Part shown: positions 1-7,460 of the stretch, piece by piece
Layout of the letters: each line of letters begins with the position of its first letter
Position numbering within the stretch: the first letter of the stretch is position 1
Source of the DNA: Candidatus Gastranaerophilales bacterium
GTDB lineage: Bacteria > Cyanobacteriota > Vampirovibrionia > Gastranaerophilales > Gastranaerophilaceae
Assembly: GCA_944323725.1 (NCBI GenBank)
Contig: CALUTP010000041.1
Span: 124,001-188,000, forward strand
Length of the DNA stretch: 64,000 nucleotides
Reading direction: 5' to 3'
The notes under the pieces: model-generated
Told to the model about the DNA's origin: nothing
Database searches by the model: none
The model's input: only the letters and a program-made list of their open reading frames with translations
Position numbers and translations under genes: made by a program

Positions 1-433
1 TACCTCCAACCCTTAAATGCGGATGAATTAAATTAAAATAATCAATAGATTCTCTTTTATTTGCATCAACAAAAGCAAAATCTATTTTAAAATCATCAGG
101 TAATTCCTTTAAAATATCACAGGCAGATCCCGGATGAATTGTTACCACATCAGCAGTCCCGCATTTTTTAAAATTATCAAGTGCAATAGAATAGCGTTTT
201 TCATAATATTCAATAGTATCAAGCTTACCGTCATTTGACTTTAGAGCAGTAGAAAGCCAAATTCCAGAATATCCATTAGAAGTACCAACTTCTAGTCCAT
301 GCGTAAAGCCTTCATTTTTGATTAGATTATATAAAAATAAAGCTGTAGGACGAGAAATATTCCAAAATTGATGCTGAGTTTTTTCTAAGCCCAATAAAAC
401 CTCCTGAGCTGTCTTGCTGAAGTCAGTAATCAT
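1..433 (-). CDS. O-methyltransferase family protein, partial (3' end outside window)
   Basis: This reading frame is read from the raw sequence and runs off the left edge. The 144 visible residues begin MITDFSKTAQEV. They contain a class I SAM-binding glycine loop (LEVGTSNGYSGIWL, about residues 50-63), an acidic end of strand 2 (TIEYYEKR) and FAFVDANKRESIDYF. That order matches the O-methyltransferase/predicted methyltransferase (caffeoyl-CoA OMT-like) family. It would transfer a methyl group from SAM to an unknown substrate. The start ATG overlaps the stop of the upstream beta-propeller gene as ATGA, so the two are probably translationally coupled in the grpE-dnaJ operon. The substrate cannot be told from sequence. 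Confidence 0.8.
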   Translation of the reverse strand, partial: MITDFSKTAQEVLLGLEKTQHQFWNISRPTALFLYNLIKNEGFTHGLEVGTSNGYSGIWLSTALKSNDGKLDTIEYYEKRYSIALDNFKKCGTADVVTIHPGSACDILKELPDDFKIDFAFVDANKRESIDYFNLIHPHLRVGG

Positions 434-1866
434 TTCCCTATTTTTCTCACTCTATTAGCTACAACAATTGAACTTACAGGTAAGTCTATTGGATTTGTTT
501 TAATAATTTTTTTTGCATCTAAGTCTATAATTGTATAAACACCGGCTTTAGCATCAGTTATCAATGCCAAATTTGTACCGTCTATATAATTTAACTTTGA
601 TGGAAAACCGTCTCCGGTATTAAGCTCTATGGTTTCAACCAATTTATCAGTAGTCGTATCAATAACTTCAACCATATTACCTACAGCGCCCAGCACATAT
701 AAGTAATTTTTATAAACAAGCATATCAACAGGTTTTTCAGCAATAGCATTCTCTGACATTAACCCCATAGTCTCATAATCAATTATAGCAAGCCGGCTTT
801 TTGTACGGCTTGTAATATAAATTTTATTGTTTATAAATGCAATTTTAGAAACATTCGGAAACTTCCCAACTTCTTTTAACAAATAATTATTATTGAGTTC
901 AATAGCCCAAATAGTCCTTGTTTGTTTGTCATTATAAAACATTTTTGTTCCATCAGCACTCAATGTAAGCTTCTCACACATACCGTTGACTTTAATTTGT
1001 TTTTTAACAGTCATACTCTCAAGATTTACAATATATATACTGCAATCCTCGCCACTAGCTATGTAGGCTATATTATTTTTATTATCTATTAATATCTCAT
1101 CAGGCTGTGTTTTAAATTCAATTTGTTTTATTACTTTATCATCAGCAAGAGAAATTACATCCATAGATTTTTTTCCATAACATGTCACAAGTAAAAAGTC
1201 ATCGTTATAACCTTTAAGTGAAATAGGAATATTTTCCTGCTGAAGAGCATATCCTGGATTCTTTCGTTCTGGATTCATAACTTGAACGTTTTTTGATAAA
1301 TTTGATGCTACATATAAAATTTTATTTTTTAACTGAGGAATTTCTGCTAATGAATTAATTTGACTTGAAGATGCAGTCGTTTTAACAGCAGGCACAATCA
1401 AACCCGTATCCTTTGCAGTTGTAATTTGAAGATTCCCTATAATATTTTTTAAATTCTCTGGAATAATAAGATTTCTAGGCACAAGCATATCTTGCGGAAG
1501 GAGTCCGGTTCTAACTTCCTGAGGTGGATTTTGTAATTTAGCAACGCTTTTCTGCCCCTTAGAATCTACAAGTAACTTTAAAAGAACATAATCATTATCA
1601 AAAATAACTACATCAGGTTTTTGAGCCATTGTCTTACCTGATGGGTAAGTTGCTTTTATTGTTAATTCTTTATCTGAATTAAGTTTAGCTGGAATGAGCG
1701 GTAAATAAACCGTATTATCTGGAAGAATTACCACACCGTCAAATCTAAAATTTGTATTAGGGAAATCCTGATTAATGGCATTTTTGACGTTATCTGGTAA
1801 ATTAGTAGAATAACCTGCTGATGACGCAGCCAAGACCACTGCAAAAGCAATTAACAACTTTCTCAT
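430..1866 (-). CDS. exported YVTN-type beta-propeller protein
   Basis: A 478-residue protein with an N-terminal signal peptide ([20 protein letters not shown]), so it is exported. Residues from about 180 on hold repeated blade motifs such as NKILYVASNLSKNVQVM, NIAYIASGEDCSIYIVNL, KIYITSRTKSRLAIID and YLYVLGAVGNMVEVID. Each ends in a hydrophobic-x-V-I-D/N-L strand, as in 40-residue YVTN/YncE-like propellers. The N-terminal third is less clear and rich in Asn and Pro. Its ATG overlaps the dnaJ stop as TAATG, which indicates coupled translation. The family often binds ligands or cell-surface partners, but no enzyme activity is implied. A link to DnaJ beyond the shared transcript is not shown. 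Confidence 0.75.
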   Translation of the reverse strand: MRKLLIAFAVVLAASSAGYSTNLPDNVKNAINQDFPNTNFRFDGVVILPDNTVYLPLIPAKLNSDKELTIKATYPSGKTMAQKPDVVIFDNDYVLLKLLVDSKGQKSVAKLQNPPQEVRTGLLPQDMLVPRNLIIPENLKNIIGNLQITTAKDTGLIVPAVKTTASSSQINSLAEIPQLKNKILYVASNLSKNVQVMNPERKNPGYALQQENIPISLKGYNDDFLLVTCYGKKSMDVISLADDKVIKQIEFKTQPDEILIDNKNNIAYIASGEDCSIYIVNLESMTVKKQIKVNGMCEKLTLSADGTKMFYNDKQTRTIWAIELNNNYLLKEVGKFPNVSKIAFINNKIYITSRTKSRLAIIDYETMGLMSENAIAEKPVDMLVYKNYLYVLGAVGNMVEVIDTTTDKLVETIELNTGDGFPSKLNYIDGTNLALITDAKAGVYTIIDLDAKKIIKTNPIDLPVSSIVVANRVRKIGK

Positions 1867-2993
1867 TACTTGAATACTCCTTTAACTTTATCCATAAGAG
1901 AATCTTGAGGTTTTCTATCATTTTTAAGCTCATATAATCTTCTATACAAAATTTTTTCTTCATCTGTAAGTTTTGTAGGGATTTTAACAGTCACAATTAT
2001 CACATGATCACCACGCTGTGATGGCCTAGAAATAATTGGAACCCCGGCATTCTTAATTTTAATAGTATTCCCATTTTGAATTCCTGCATGGATTTGGATT
2101 TTCTGATCACCATCAAGAGTCTTTATCACCACTTCATCTCCAAGAGCAGCCTGAGCTGGAGAAATTTCAAGTTTTGTATATACATCAATTCCATCTCTTG
2201 TAAAATATTCAGATGGTTTTACATGCAGCACAACAAACAAATCACCAGATCTACCGCCGTTAGTACCAGCATCCCCCTCGCCTGAAACTCTAATTTTGGA
2301 ATGACTATCAACCCCTGCAGGAATCTTAATTTCTATTTTCTTTTCGACTTCTATTTTGCCATACCCTTTACATTTTTTACAAGGATTGCTAATTTTTTGC
2401 CCAGTCCCATGACAATCTGGGCAAGGACTAATTTGAGTAAAAGCTCCCAATGGAGTTCTTGCAACAGTCTGCACCTGTCCAGAACCACCGCAAGTAGGAC
2501 AGATTATTGGTTTTGAACCTTTTTCAGCTCCTGTTCCACCACATTCTGAACAAGTTTCCAAGTGTTCGAATTTAACTTCTTTAGTTACACCAAAAACAGC
2601 CTCCTCAAAAGTAACTTCGACATCCACTCTTAAATCATCACCCGGCTGCGGGGCATTTGGATCAGGTCTTCCGCCAAAGCCAAAACCTCCTCCGAATCCA
2701 CCAAAGAAAGCATTAAAGATGTCATTCAAATCGCCAAAGCCACCATCAAAAGGACCGTTAGTATTAAATCCGGCACTTTTTAGTCCATCTTCTCCAAAAC
2801 GGTCATATGTGGCTCTTTTATTATCATCCATCAAAGTTTCATAGGCTTTCCCTAATTCTTTAAATTTTTGCTCTGCATCTGGAGCTTTATTTACATCGGG
2901 GTGTAATGTTCTCGCTTTTCTTCTGAAAGCTGATTTTATCTCATCCTTTGATGCGTTTTTTTCAACGCCTAATATTTCATAATAATCTGTCAT
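1866..2993 (-). CDS. dnaJ: molecular chaperone DnaJ
   Basis: A 375-residue type I J-protein, the cochaperone that stimulates DnaK ATPase and delivers unfolded clients. The J domain holds the HPD motif at residues 31-33. A Gly/Phe-rich stretch follows (about 75-110). Four zinc-binding repeats come next: CSECGGTG (148), CPTCGGSG (165), CPDCHGTG (191) and CKKCKGYG (205). The two C-terminal client-binding beta domains are present and the length is normal. It lies 61 nt after grpE on the same strand and shares a TAATG overlap with the next gene. The partner dnaK is not here but about 27 kb away at 29953. Confidence 0.97.
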   Translation of the reverse strand: MTDYYEILGVEKNASKDEIKSAFRRKARTLHPDVNKAPDAEQKFKELGKAYETLMDDNKRATYDRFGEDGLKSAGFNTNGPFDGGFGDLNDIFNAFFGGFGGGFGFGGRPDPNAPQPGDDLRVDVEVTFEEAVFGVTKEVKFEHLETCSECGGTGAEKGSKPIICPTCGGSGQVQTVARTPLGAFTQISPCPDCHGTGQKISNPCKKCKGYGKIEVEKKIEIKIPAGVDSHSKIRVSGEGDAGTNGGRSGDLFVVLHVKPSEYFTRDGIDVYTKLEISPAQAALGDEVVIKTLDGDQKIQIHAGIQNGNTIKIKNAGVPIISRPSQRGDHVIIVTVKIPTKLTDEEKILYRRLYELKNDRKPQDSLMDKVKGVFK

Positions 2994-3054
2994 TTTCTTA
3001 TAAATTCTTCCCTATTCTGATTTTATTTAAGGTCAACCCTTTTTATATAATATT

Positions 3055-3642
3055 CTATTCTGCAGTTGCAACATTAACAAGAGCAGGTCTAAGTACTTTA
3101 TCACCTAATTTATAACCCTTTTGAAGCTCTGTAATAATAGTATTTTCCGGATGTTCTCCTGTAGGTGTCTGCATTACAGCTTCATGGAAATTCGGATCAA
3201 ATTCTTTACCTGCTGCTTCTATTTGTTCCAAGCCTAATTTTGTCAATGTATCAATTACCTGTTTGTGCACAAGATTAAAACTATCTTTAACTTTTTGACA
3301 ATCTTCTACATTTTCTAAAGCTTTTTCACCGCGTTCAAAATTATCAAGAACCTCTAGCATTTTTTTCAAAGTATTTTCTGCGCCATATTTCAATAGACTT
3401 TCACGTTCTTGTTCTTGACGCTTACGAAAATTTTCAAAATCTGCAGCCAATCTTATATACTGATTATTTAAAGTTTCATAATCGGCTTTCAACTTTTCCA
3501 ATTCTGCACTTTCTTTGCTATCAGAATTATTTTCATCTGTAGATTCTGTATCTTTTTGTTCTTTTAAGTCATTTGATGTTTCATCTTTTATTTCTTTATC
3601 AAGATGTTTTTTGAACGGATTATTATTGTGTTTATGTGACAT
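3055..3642 (-). CDS. grpE: nucleotide exchange factor GrpE
   Basis: A 195-residue GrpE, which releases ADP from DnaK. The N-terminal 45 residues are highly charged and disordered-looking. A long coiled coil follows (about 46-110; RLAADFENFRKRQEQERESL carries the family signature). The C-terminal beta domain has FDPNFHEAVMQTPTGEHPEN and ends GYKLGDKVLRPALVNVA. The start is preceded by an AGAGG-type ribosome binding site. It is the first gene of the grpE-dnaJ-propeller-methyltransferase run. I looked for a CIRCE operator upstream (TTAGCACTC/GAGTGCTAA) and did not see one, and hrcA is not next to it. Confidence 0.97.
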   Translation of the reverse strand: MSHKHNNNPFKKHLDKEIKDETSNDLKEQKDTESTDENNSDSKESAELEKLKADYETLNNQYIRLAADFENFRKRQEQERESLLKYGAENTLKKMLEVLDNFERGEKALENVEDCQKVKDSFNLVHKQVIDTLTKLGLEQIEAAGKEFDPNFHEAVMQTPTGEHPENTIITELQKGYKLGDKVLRPALVNVATAE

Positions 3643-3730
3643 ATCTCTACCTCTTATATAATATAATATATCAATTATTATAAGTTATCAAAAAGAATAA
3701 ACAAGGAAAATTTATTATTTTTTAATAATT

Positions 3731-3759
3731 TTGACTTAAAATTTATCGCATTTTAGAAT
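3731..3759 (+). promoter_or_regulatory. sigma70-type promoter of the 3776 gene
   Basis: TTGACT at 3731-3736 and TAGAAT at 3754-3759 are separated by 17 nt. The predicted transcript starts about ten bases before the ATG at 3776. Confidence 0.6.
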
Positions 3760-3775
3760 TGAATTTGGAAGAAGT

Positions 3776-4666
3776 ATGACTCAAAGATATTTTTGGCAAT
3801 TAATTTTTATAAAATATACACAAGACAATAAAAGAGTCTTTTATCCGAATTTTTTCTCAGACGGATATTTCATAACTTCTGAAGAGCAGATAACAAACTA
3901 CAAAAAATTCGGAAATAAATTCTTTATATGGCTGATATTGATTTTTATAGCTTGTCTAAAATTACGCATTATTAAATTTATACTTTATAATCATTTGCTT
4001 AATCAACTAAACTTTTTTGCCATACTTTTCGGCATAATTTTTATTGGCTTGATTTATAACTTTATTGCAGAAAAAATAATATTTAAACATTCTATCAGAA
4101 TAACTGAAAAGTATTGGGTTAACAATCATTATAACGTAAATTTTCTATTAAAATCAATTAAATTAATTATAGCTTGGATTGGCTGTATCATCGGGTATAT
4201 CTACTGTATGGTGTATTATATTTCACCACTAATAGACAAAATTTTTTCCATCATTTTATGTGTTATTGGCATATTGTTACTCATATACATACCTGCAAAT
4301 AAATTTCAACAAAGAATAAATATATTTACATTCTATACAGAAAAGCAAGCTTTAACCACTTATTTTTTTAATGAACTTGAAAAATTAAGAACTAAAAACC
4401 TTGGTGAAAATGTTAATATATCTAAAATCATTGAAAATATAAAGATGTATGCACCCTATTTAATTCAAAATCTTGTCATTCTTGGAAATATTACTTATGA
4501 CAATGCTATTAATACAATAAAAAAATATATTATAACCTTTAGTGATTTTAATGCTAAACTCTATACTAATGATATTAATGAAACAGAACATTTAAAAATA
4601 ATCGAAGAAAAATTTATTCCAAACTTTAAATATGAAAAAGGACAAAAAATTTCAGGAATCATCTAA
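3776..4666 (+). CDS. unknown four-helix membrane protein
   Basis: A 296-residue protein that I do not recognise. Four hydrophobic segments are visible at about 48-69, 77-98, 131-153 and 156-175. They are followed by a soluble C-terminal half of about 120 residues rich in Lys, Asn and Ile. No signal peptide and no catalytic motif are seen. It is divergent from grpE and has its own promoter. The 112-nt gap before murA suggests a separate transcript. The very AT-rich coding sequence (many AAA/ATA/TTT codons) is in line with its neighbours. It is likely an inner-membrane protein of unknown role. Confidence 0.7.
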   Translation: MTQRYFWQLIFIKYTQDNKRVFYPNFFSDGYFITSEEQITNYKKFGNKFFIWLILIFIACLKLRIIKFILYNHLLNQLNFFAILFGIIFIGLIYNFIAEKIIFKHSIRITEKYWVNNHYNVNFLLKSIKLIIAWIGCIIGYIYCMVYYISPLIDKIFSIILCVIGILLLIYIPANKFQQRINIFTFYTEKQALTTYFFNELEKLRTKNLGENVNISKIIENIKMYAPYLIQNLVILGNITYDNAINTIKKYIITFSDFNAKLYTNDINETEHLKIIEEKFIPNFKYEKGQKISGII

Positions 4667-4778
4667 AATTTTTAGACATATCTCTTTACATTATTTAACT
4701 TATTTACATCAAACAAATCTAATTGTATTATCATATTAGTAAGCGAGATAATTAATTATATTTTTTCGGAGTATAAAA

Positions 4779-6107
4779 TTGACACAAAAATATTTCATAA
4801 AAGGTGGAACACCCCTAAAAGGTGAGGTTTCAATTGGCGGAGCTAAGAATTCAGTTTTAAAATTAATGGCCGCAGCACTACTAGCTAAAGGTGAAACTAA
4901 AATATATAACGTACCAGCTTTAACTGATGTTGAAATAATGCTAAGTGTTATTGAACAACTTGGAGCAAAGACATCTTACAATAAAATAGAAAAATCTGTA
5001 ACAATTGATGCAACAAATCTTACAAGTATTACAGCAAAATATGAACTTGTAAGTAAAATGAGAGCATCATTTATCGTACTAGGAGCACTTGTATCAAGAT
5101 GTAAAGAAGCAATTGTAGCACTTCCAGGAGGATGTGCAATTGGTGAACGGAGAGTAGATTTCCACATAAGAGGTCTTGAAGCACTAGGTGCAAAAATTAA
5201 AATAGAAAATGGATACGTCCATGCCAAAGTTCCAAAACTCACAGGGGCAGAGATTTATCTTGATATCCCATCAGTAGGAGCTACAGAAAATCTTATGCTT
5301 GCGGCAATTCTCGCTGATGGATCTACAAGAATCCAAAATGCAGCTCAAGAGCCTGAAATTGTTGATTTAGCAAATTTCTTAAATTCTTTAGGCGCAGATG
5401 TAAATGGTGCAGGAACTTCCGAAATTGTAATAAATGGTGTAAAACAGGAAGATTTACATCCAATTGAATACACCACAATTCCTGATAGAATCGAGGCTGG
5501 AACATTTATGACTGCTATTATTGCAACTCGAGGTAAAGCAATCATAAAAGGCGTATGTCCGGCTCATTTGACATTTTTCACTGATAAATTATTAAAAATG
5601 GGTGCAAACATTAAATTGATTGAGCCAAATTCTCTTGAAGTAAGTTGTAAGAACCGACTAAATTCAATTAATTTCGTAACACAACCATATCCAGGATTCC
5701 CAACAGATTTACAGTCAATGGCGATGACCCTGCTTTCAACTGCAAATGGAGTTGGGATTATAACAGAAAGTCTTTACGAAAACAGATTTATGCAAGTCCC
5801 AGAATTAAGAAGAATGGGAGCAGACATCCATCAAGACAGGAATCACGCAATAATAAAAGGTGTAAAAAAACTTACAGGTGCGACATTAGCTGCAAGTGAC
5901 CTAAGAGCTGGAGCATCCCTTGTAGTAGCTGCACTAATGGCTGATGGAAATTCTGTTATTGAAAACTTACATCATATAGATAGAGGATACGAAAATTTCG
6001 AAACTAAGCTAAGATTGTTAGGAGGTAAGATTGAAAGAAGAGAAGATTCTCCTTCTTCTTCCCAAATCATCCTGACGGAGGGAATACACAATGAGTCCTA
6101 CTTATAA
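4779..6107 (+). CDS. murA: UDP-N-acetylglucosamine 1-carboxyvinyltransferase MurA
   Basis: A 442-residue EPSP-synthase-fold enzyme. It adds enolpyruvate from PEP to UDP-GlcNAc, the first committed step of peptidoglycan precursor synthesis in the cytosol. The GAKNS substrate-binding motif is at residues 21-25 (Lys23, Asn24). The active-site loop reads LPGGCAIGERRVDFH with Cys119, the residue attacked by fosfomycin in the family. Length is slightly above the usual 420, with a short charged tail. The start is TTG at 4779, preceded by CGGAG at 4767-4771; there is no better ATG. The last 17 nt overlap the next gene, whose ribosome binding site lies inside murA. Confidence 0.97.
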   Translation: MTQKYFIKGGTPLKGEVSIGGAKNSVLKLMAAALLAKGETKIYNVPALTDVEIMLSVIEQLGAKTSYNKIEKSVTIDATNLTSITAKYELVSKMRASFIVLGALVSRCKEAIVALPGGCAIGERRVDFHIRGLEALGAKIKIENGYVHAKVPKLTGAEIYLDIPSVGATENLMLAAILADGSTRIQNAAQEPEIVDLANFLNSLGADVNGAGTSEIVINGVKQEDLHPIEYTTIPDRIEAGTFMTAIIATRGKAIIKGVCPAHLTFFTDKLLKMGANIKLIEPNSLEVSCKNRLNSINFVTQPYPGFPTDLQSMAMTLLSTANGVGIITESLYENRFMQVPELRRMGADIHQDRNHAIIKGVKKLTGATLAASDLRAGASLVVAALMADGNSVIENLHHIDRGYENFETKLRLLGGKIERREDSPSSSQIILTEGIHNESYL

Positions 6108-6429
6108 GCGCTGGTACGATCACGATCCACTATTACTAGAAGTTATAGAATTATTAAAAAATTATCAGACTGAATTGCATGCTCAGGCTGAAGTTTTCTT
6201 AAAAAAAATTGAAGAAAAAGTTTCAAAAGAGACAGTTGATAAATTCTACGCAATGGTAAAACCTGTTAATGCAAATAACCGCTGGTATGATAAAGATCCT
6301 GTAATTTCCAGAACTGTTGAAATTTTAAGAATAGTACCTCCGGAAGCTCAAAAGATTTGTGCACAAAATTTTATTAGAACACTAAAAGAAATGGGTATAG
6401 AATATGAGAGCCCTAACGGAAATAACTAA
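6091..6429 (+). CDS. small RWYDxDP two-repeat protein
   Basis: A 112-residue soluble protein of unknown function. It contains two copies of a motif of the form RWYD-x-DP followed by a helix: RWYDHDPLLLEVIELLK at about residue 6 and RWYDKDPVISRTVEILR at about residue 67. Between them lies a charged helical linker. Two more proteins of the same build occur at 22328 and 22784, so this is a small paralogous family. The ribosome binding site CGGAGGG (6076-6082) lies inside the end of murA, and the start overlaps murA by 17 nt. That suggests coupled expression with cell-wall synthesis. No enzymatic motif is evident. I infer a structural or regulatory role at most. Confidence 0.8.
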   Translation: MSPTYKRWYDHDPLLLEVIELLKNYQTELHAQAEVFLKKIEEKVSKETVDKFYAMVKPVNANNRWYDKDPVISRTVEILRIVPPEAQKICAQNFIRTLKEMGIEYESPNGNN

Positions 6430-6431
6430 AT

Positions 6432-6459
6432 AAAAGCACTAGATATACCCAGTGCTTTT
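6432..6459. terminator. bidirectional intrinsic terminator
   Basis: AAAAGCACT and AGTGCTTTT form a perfect 9-bp stem around an 11-nt loop, with A- and T-rich flanks on both sides. It sits between the convergent RWYD gene and the 6488 gene. Confidence 0.8.
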
Positions 6460-6487
6460 ATTTTATAAATATTTATTTGAATATTTT

Positions 6488-7039
6488 TTAATAATTATCA
6501 GGTTTTACAGATCTAAACATACCATCAACAAATTTTATATTTTGATCTTTAAATTCGTTTTCAACTTTTTTATCACGAATTTCCCTTAGGTTCAACGAAT
6601 TATTATAATCTGTAACTTCCTGCCTTGAAACTTTGACTGTATCTTGAGGTTCTACATAACCATCTTTTGTTATATTTCCTCTTTCATAAACAAGATTATC
6701 CATATCTGACATTTCAGTAATTAACCTTGTATAACCATAGTTAAAATTCAAGACTTTTTCATCAAAAGGTTCAGATAATTGTGCAATTTTCTTATCAAGC
6801 TCCTCCACTGAAACTTTACTTGGATCAAAATCTGATTTATTAATATAAATTGTATCTCTTTTTACTTTAAAAATAGTGTCACCCTTAATATAATAATCTC
6901 TATTTAAAAACTCATTAGCTTCTTTTAACTGCTCTGAAGGAGTAAATAAAATATTAAGATTCTCTGCTTTTAATTTATTTTGAACTTTTTGTTGTTGATG
7001 CGGCAATGCATTTGAATTAGTTCCATTAATTTTTGTCAT
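6488..7039 (-). CDS. unknown soluble protein with a mini-paralogue next door
   Basis: About 183 residues, Asn/Lys/Asp-rich, without signal peptide or membrane segment, not recognised. An ATG at 7046-7048 is in frame but is directly fused to the ribosome binding site GAGAGG. The ATG at 7037-7039 has that site 9 nt upstream, so I chose it. The segment SEQLKEANEFLNRDYY (about residues 32-47) matches KKLKEANDYLNQGYY at the end of the 40-residue ORF at 7210-7332. The two genes also share 32 identical bases across and behind their stop codons. The gene is therefore one half of a tandem duplication. Function is unknown. Confidence 0.65.
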   Translation of the reverse strand: MTKINGTNSNALPHQQQKVQNKLKAENLNILFTPSEQLKEANEFLNRDYYIKGDTIFKVKRDTIYINKSDFDPSKVSVEELDKKIAQLSEPFDEKVLNFNYGYTRLITEMSDMDNLVYERGNITKDGYVEPQDTVKVSRQEVTDYNNSLNLREIRDKKVENEFKDQNIKFVDGMFRSVKPDNY

Positions 7040-7155
7040 AAATACCATCCTCTCTGCTTGAAATTTTTCACTCGATATATATAATAATTAAAAAATTTTA
7101 AAAAACTAATTTATCATAAATCAAATCATATGTTACAAATTTTAATGATAACTAG

Positions 7156-7180
7156 AAATCATCAGATATATCTGGTGATT
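7156..7180 (-). terminator. intrinsic terminator after the mini-paralogue
   Basis: AATCATCAGA pairs with TCTGGTGATT (one wobble), followed on the minus strand by a T-rich stretch. Position and flank match the hairpin at 6432-6459, so the terminator was duplicated with the gene. Confidence 0.6.
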
Positions 7181-7185
7181 TTATT

Positions 7186-7217
7186 TATAAATATTTATTT
7201 GAATATTTTTTAATAAT
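7186..7217. repeat. direct repeat copy 2 (copy 1 at 6464-6495)
   Basis: A 32-base identical block beginning TATAAATATTTATTTG occurs at 6464-6495 and 7186-7217. In each copy it spans the stop codon and 3' flank of a minus-strand gene and leads into a hairpin. This is direct evidence of a local tandem duplication. Confidence 0.75.
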
Positions 7218-7332
7218 ATCCTTGATTCAAATAATCATTTGCTTCTTTTAGCTTTTTCTCAGCATTAAAGACTGCATTCATTTTCTTTTTAGGTTTTGTG
7301 GCTCCAGCATTTTGCTGTGACGAATCCTTCAC
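7210..7332 (-). CDS. 40-residue mini-paralogue of the 6488 gene
   Basis: This short frame is read from the sequence. GTG at 7330-7332 starts a 40-residue peptide that reads KDSSQQNAGATKPKKK, continues with a helix and ends KLKEANDYLNQGYY. GGAG lies 9 nt upstream of the GTG. The C-terminal 15 residues match the N-terminal part of the neighbouring 183-residue protein, and the 3' flanks are near identical. It could be a truncated duplicate or a real short protein made of the N-terminal domain alone. An in-frame ATG at codon 18 is an alternative start. Its own terminator follows. Confidence 0.4.
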   Translation of the reverse strand: MKDSSQQNAGATKPKKKMNAVFNAEKKLKEANDYLNQGYY

Positions 7333-7445
7333 ATTCTAACACTCCATACGCTCCTATCTCAATGTATAATTGAATTTCTTGCTGTTTCAAACACCTATTT
7401 ATATTTTGTTACAATAACTCATTTACTTAACAAATCTTCATTTTA

Positions 7446-7454
7446 TGATAAAAT
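7446..7454 (+). promoter_or_regulatory. extended -10 promoter of mfd
   Basis: TGATAAAAT (TGn plus TAAAAT) ends 6 nt before the mfd ATG. No ribosome binding site precedes the start, so the mRNA may be leaderless. Confidence 0.5.
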
Positions 7455-7460
7455 ACAGGT

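Noticed and set aside
3643-3775. CIRCE operator before grpE
   Set aside because: No TTAGCACTC/GAGTGCTAA inverted repeat was seen in either orientation.
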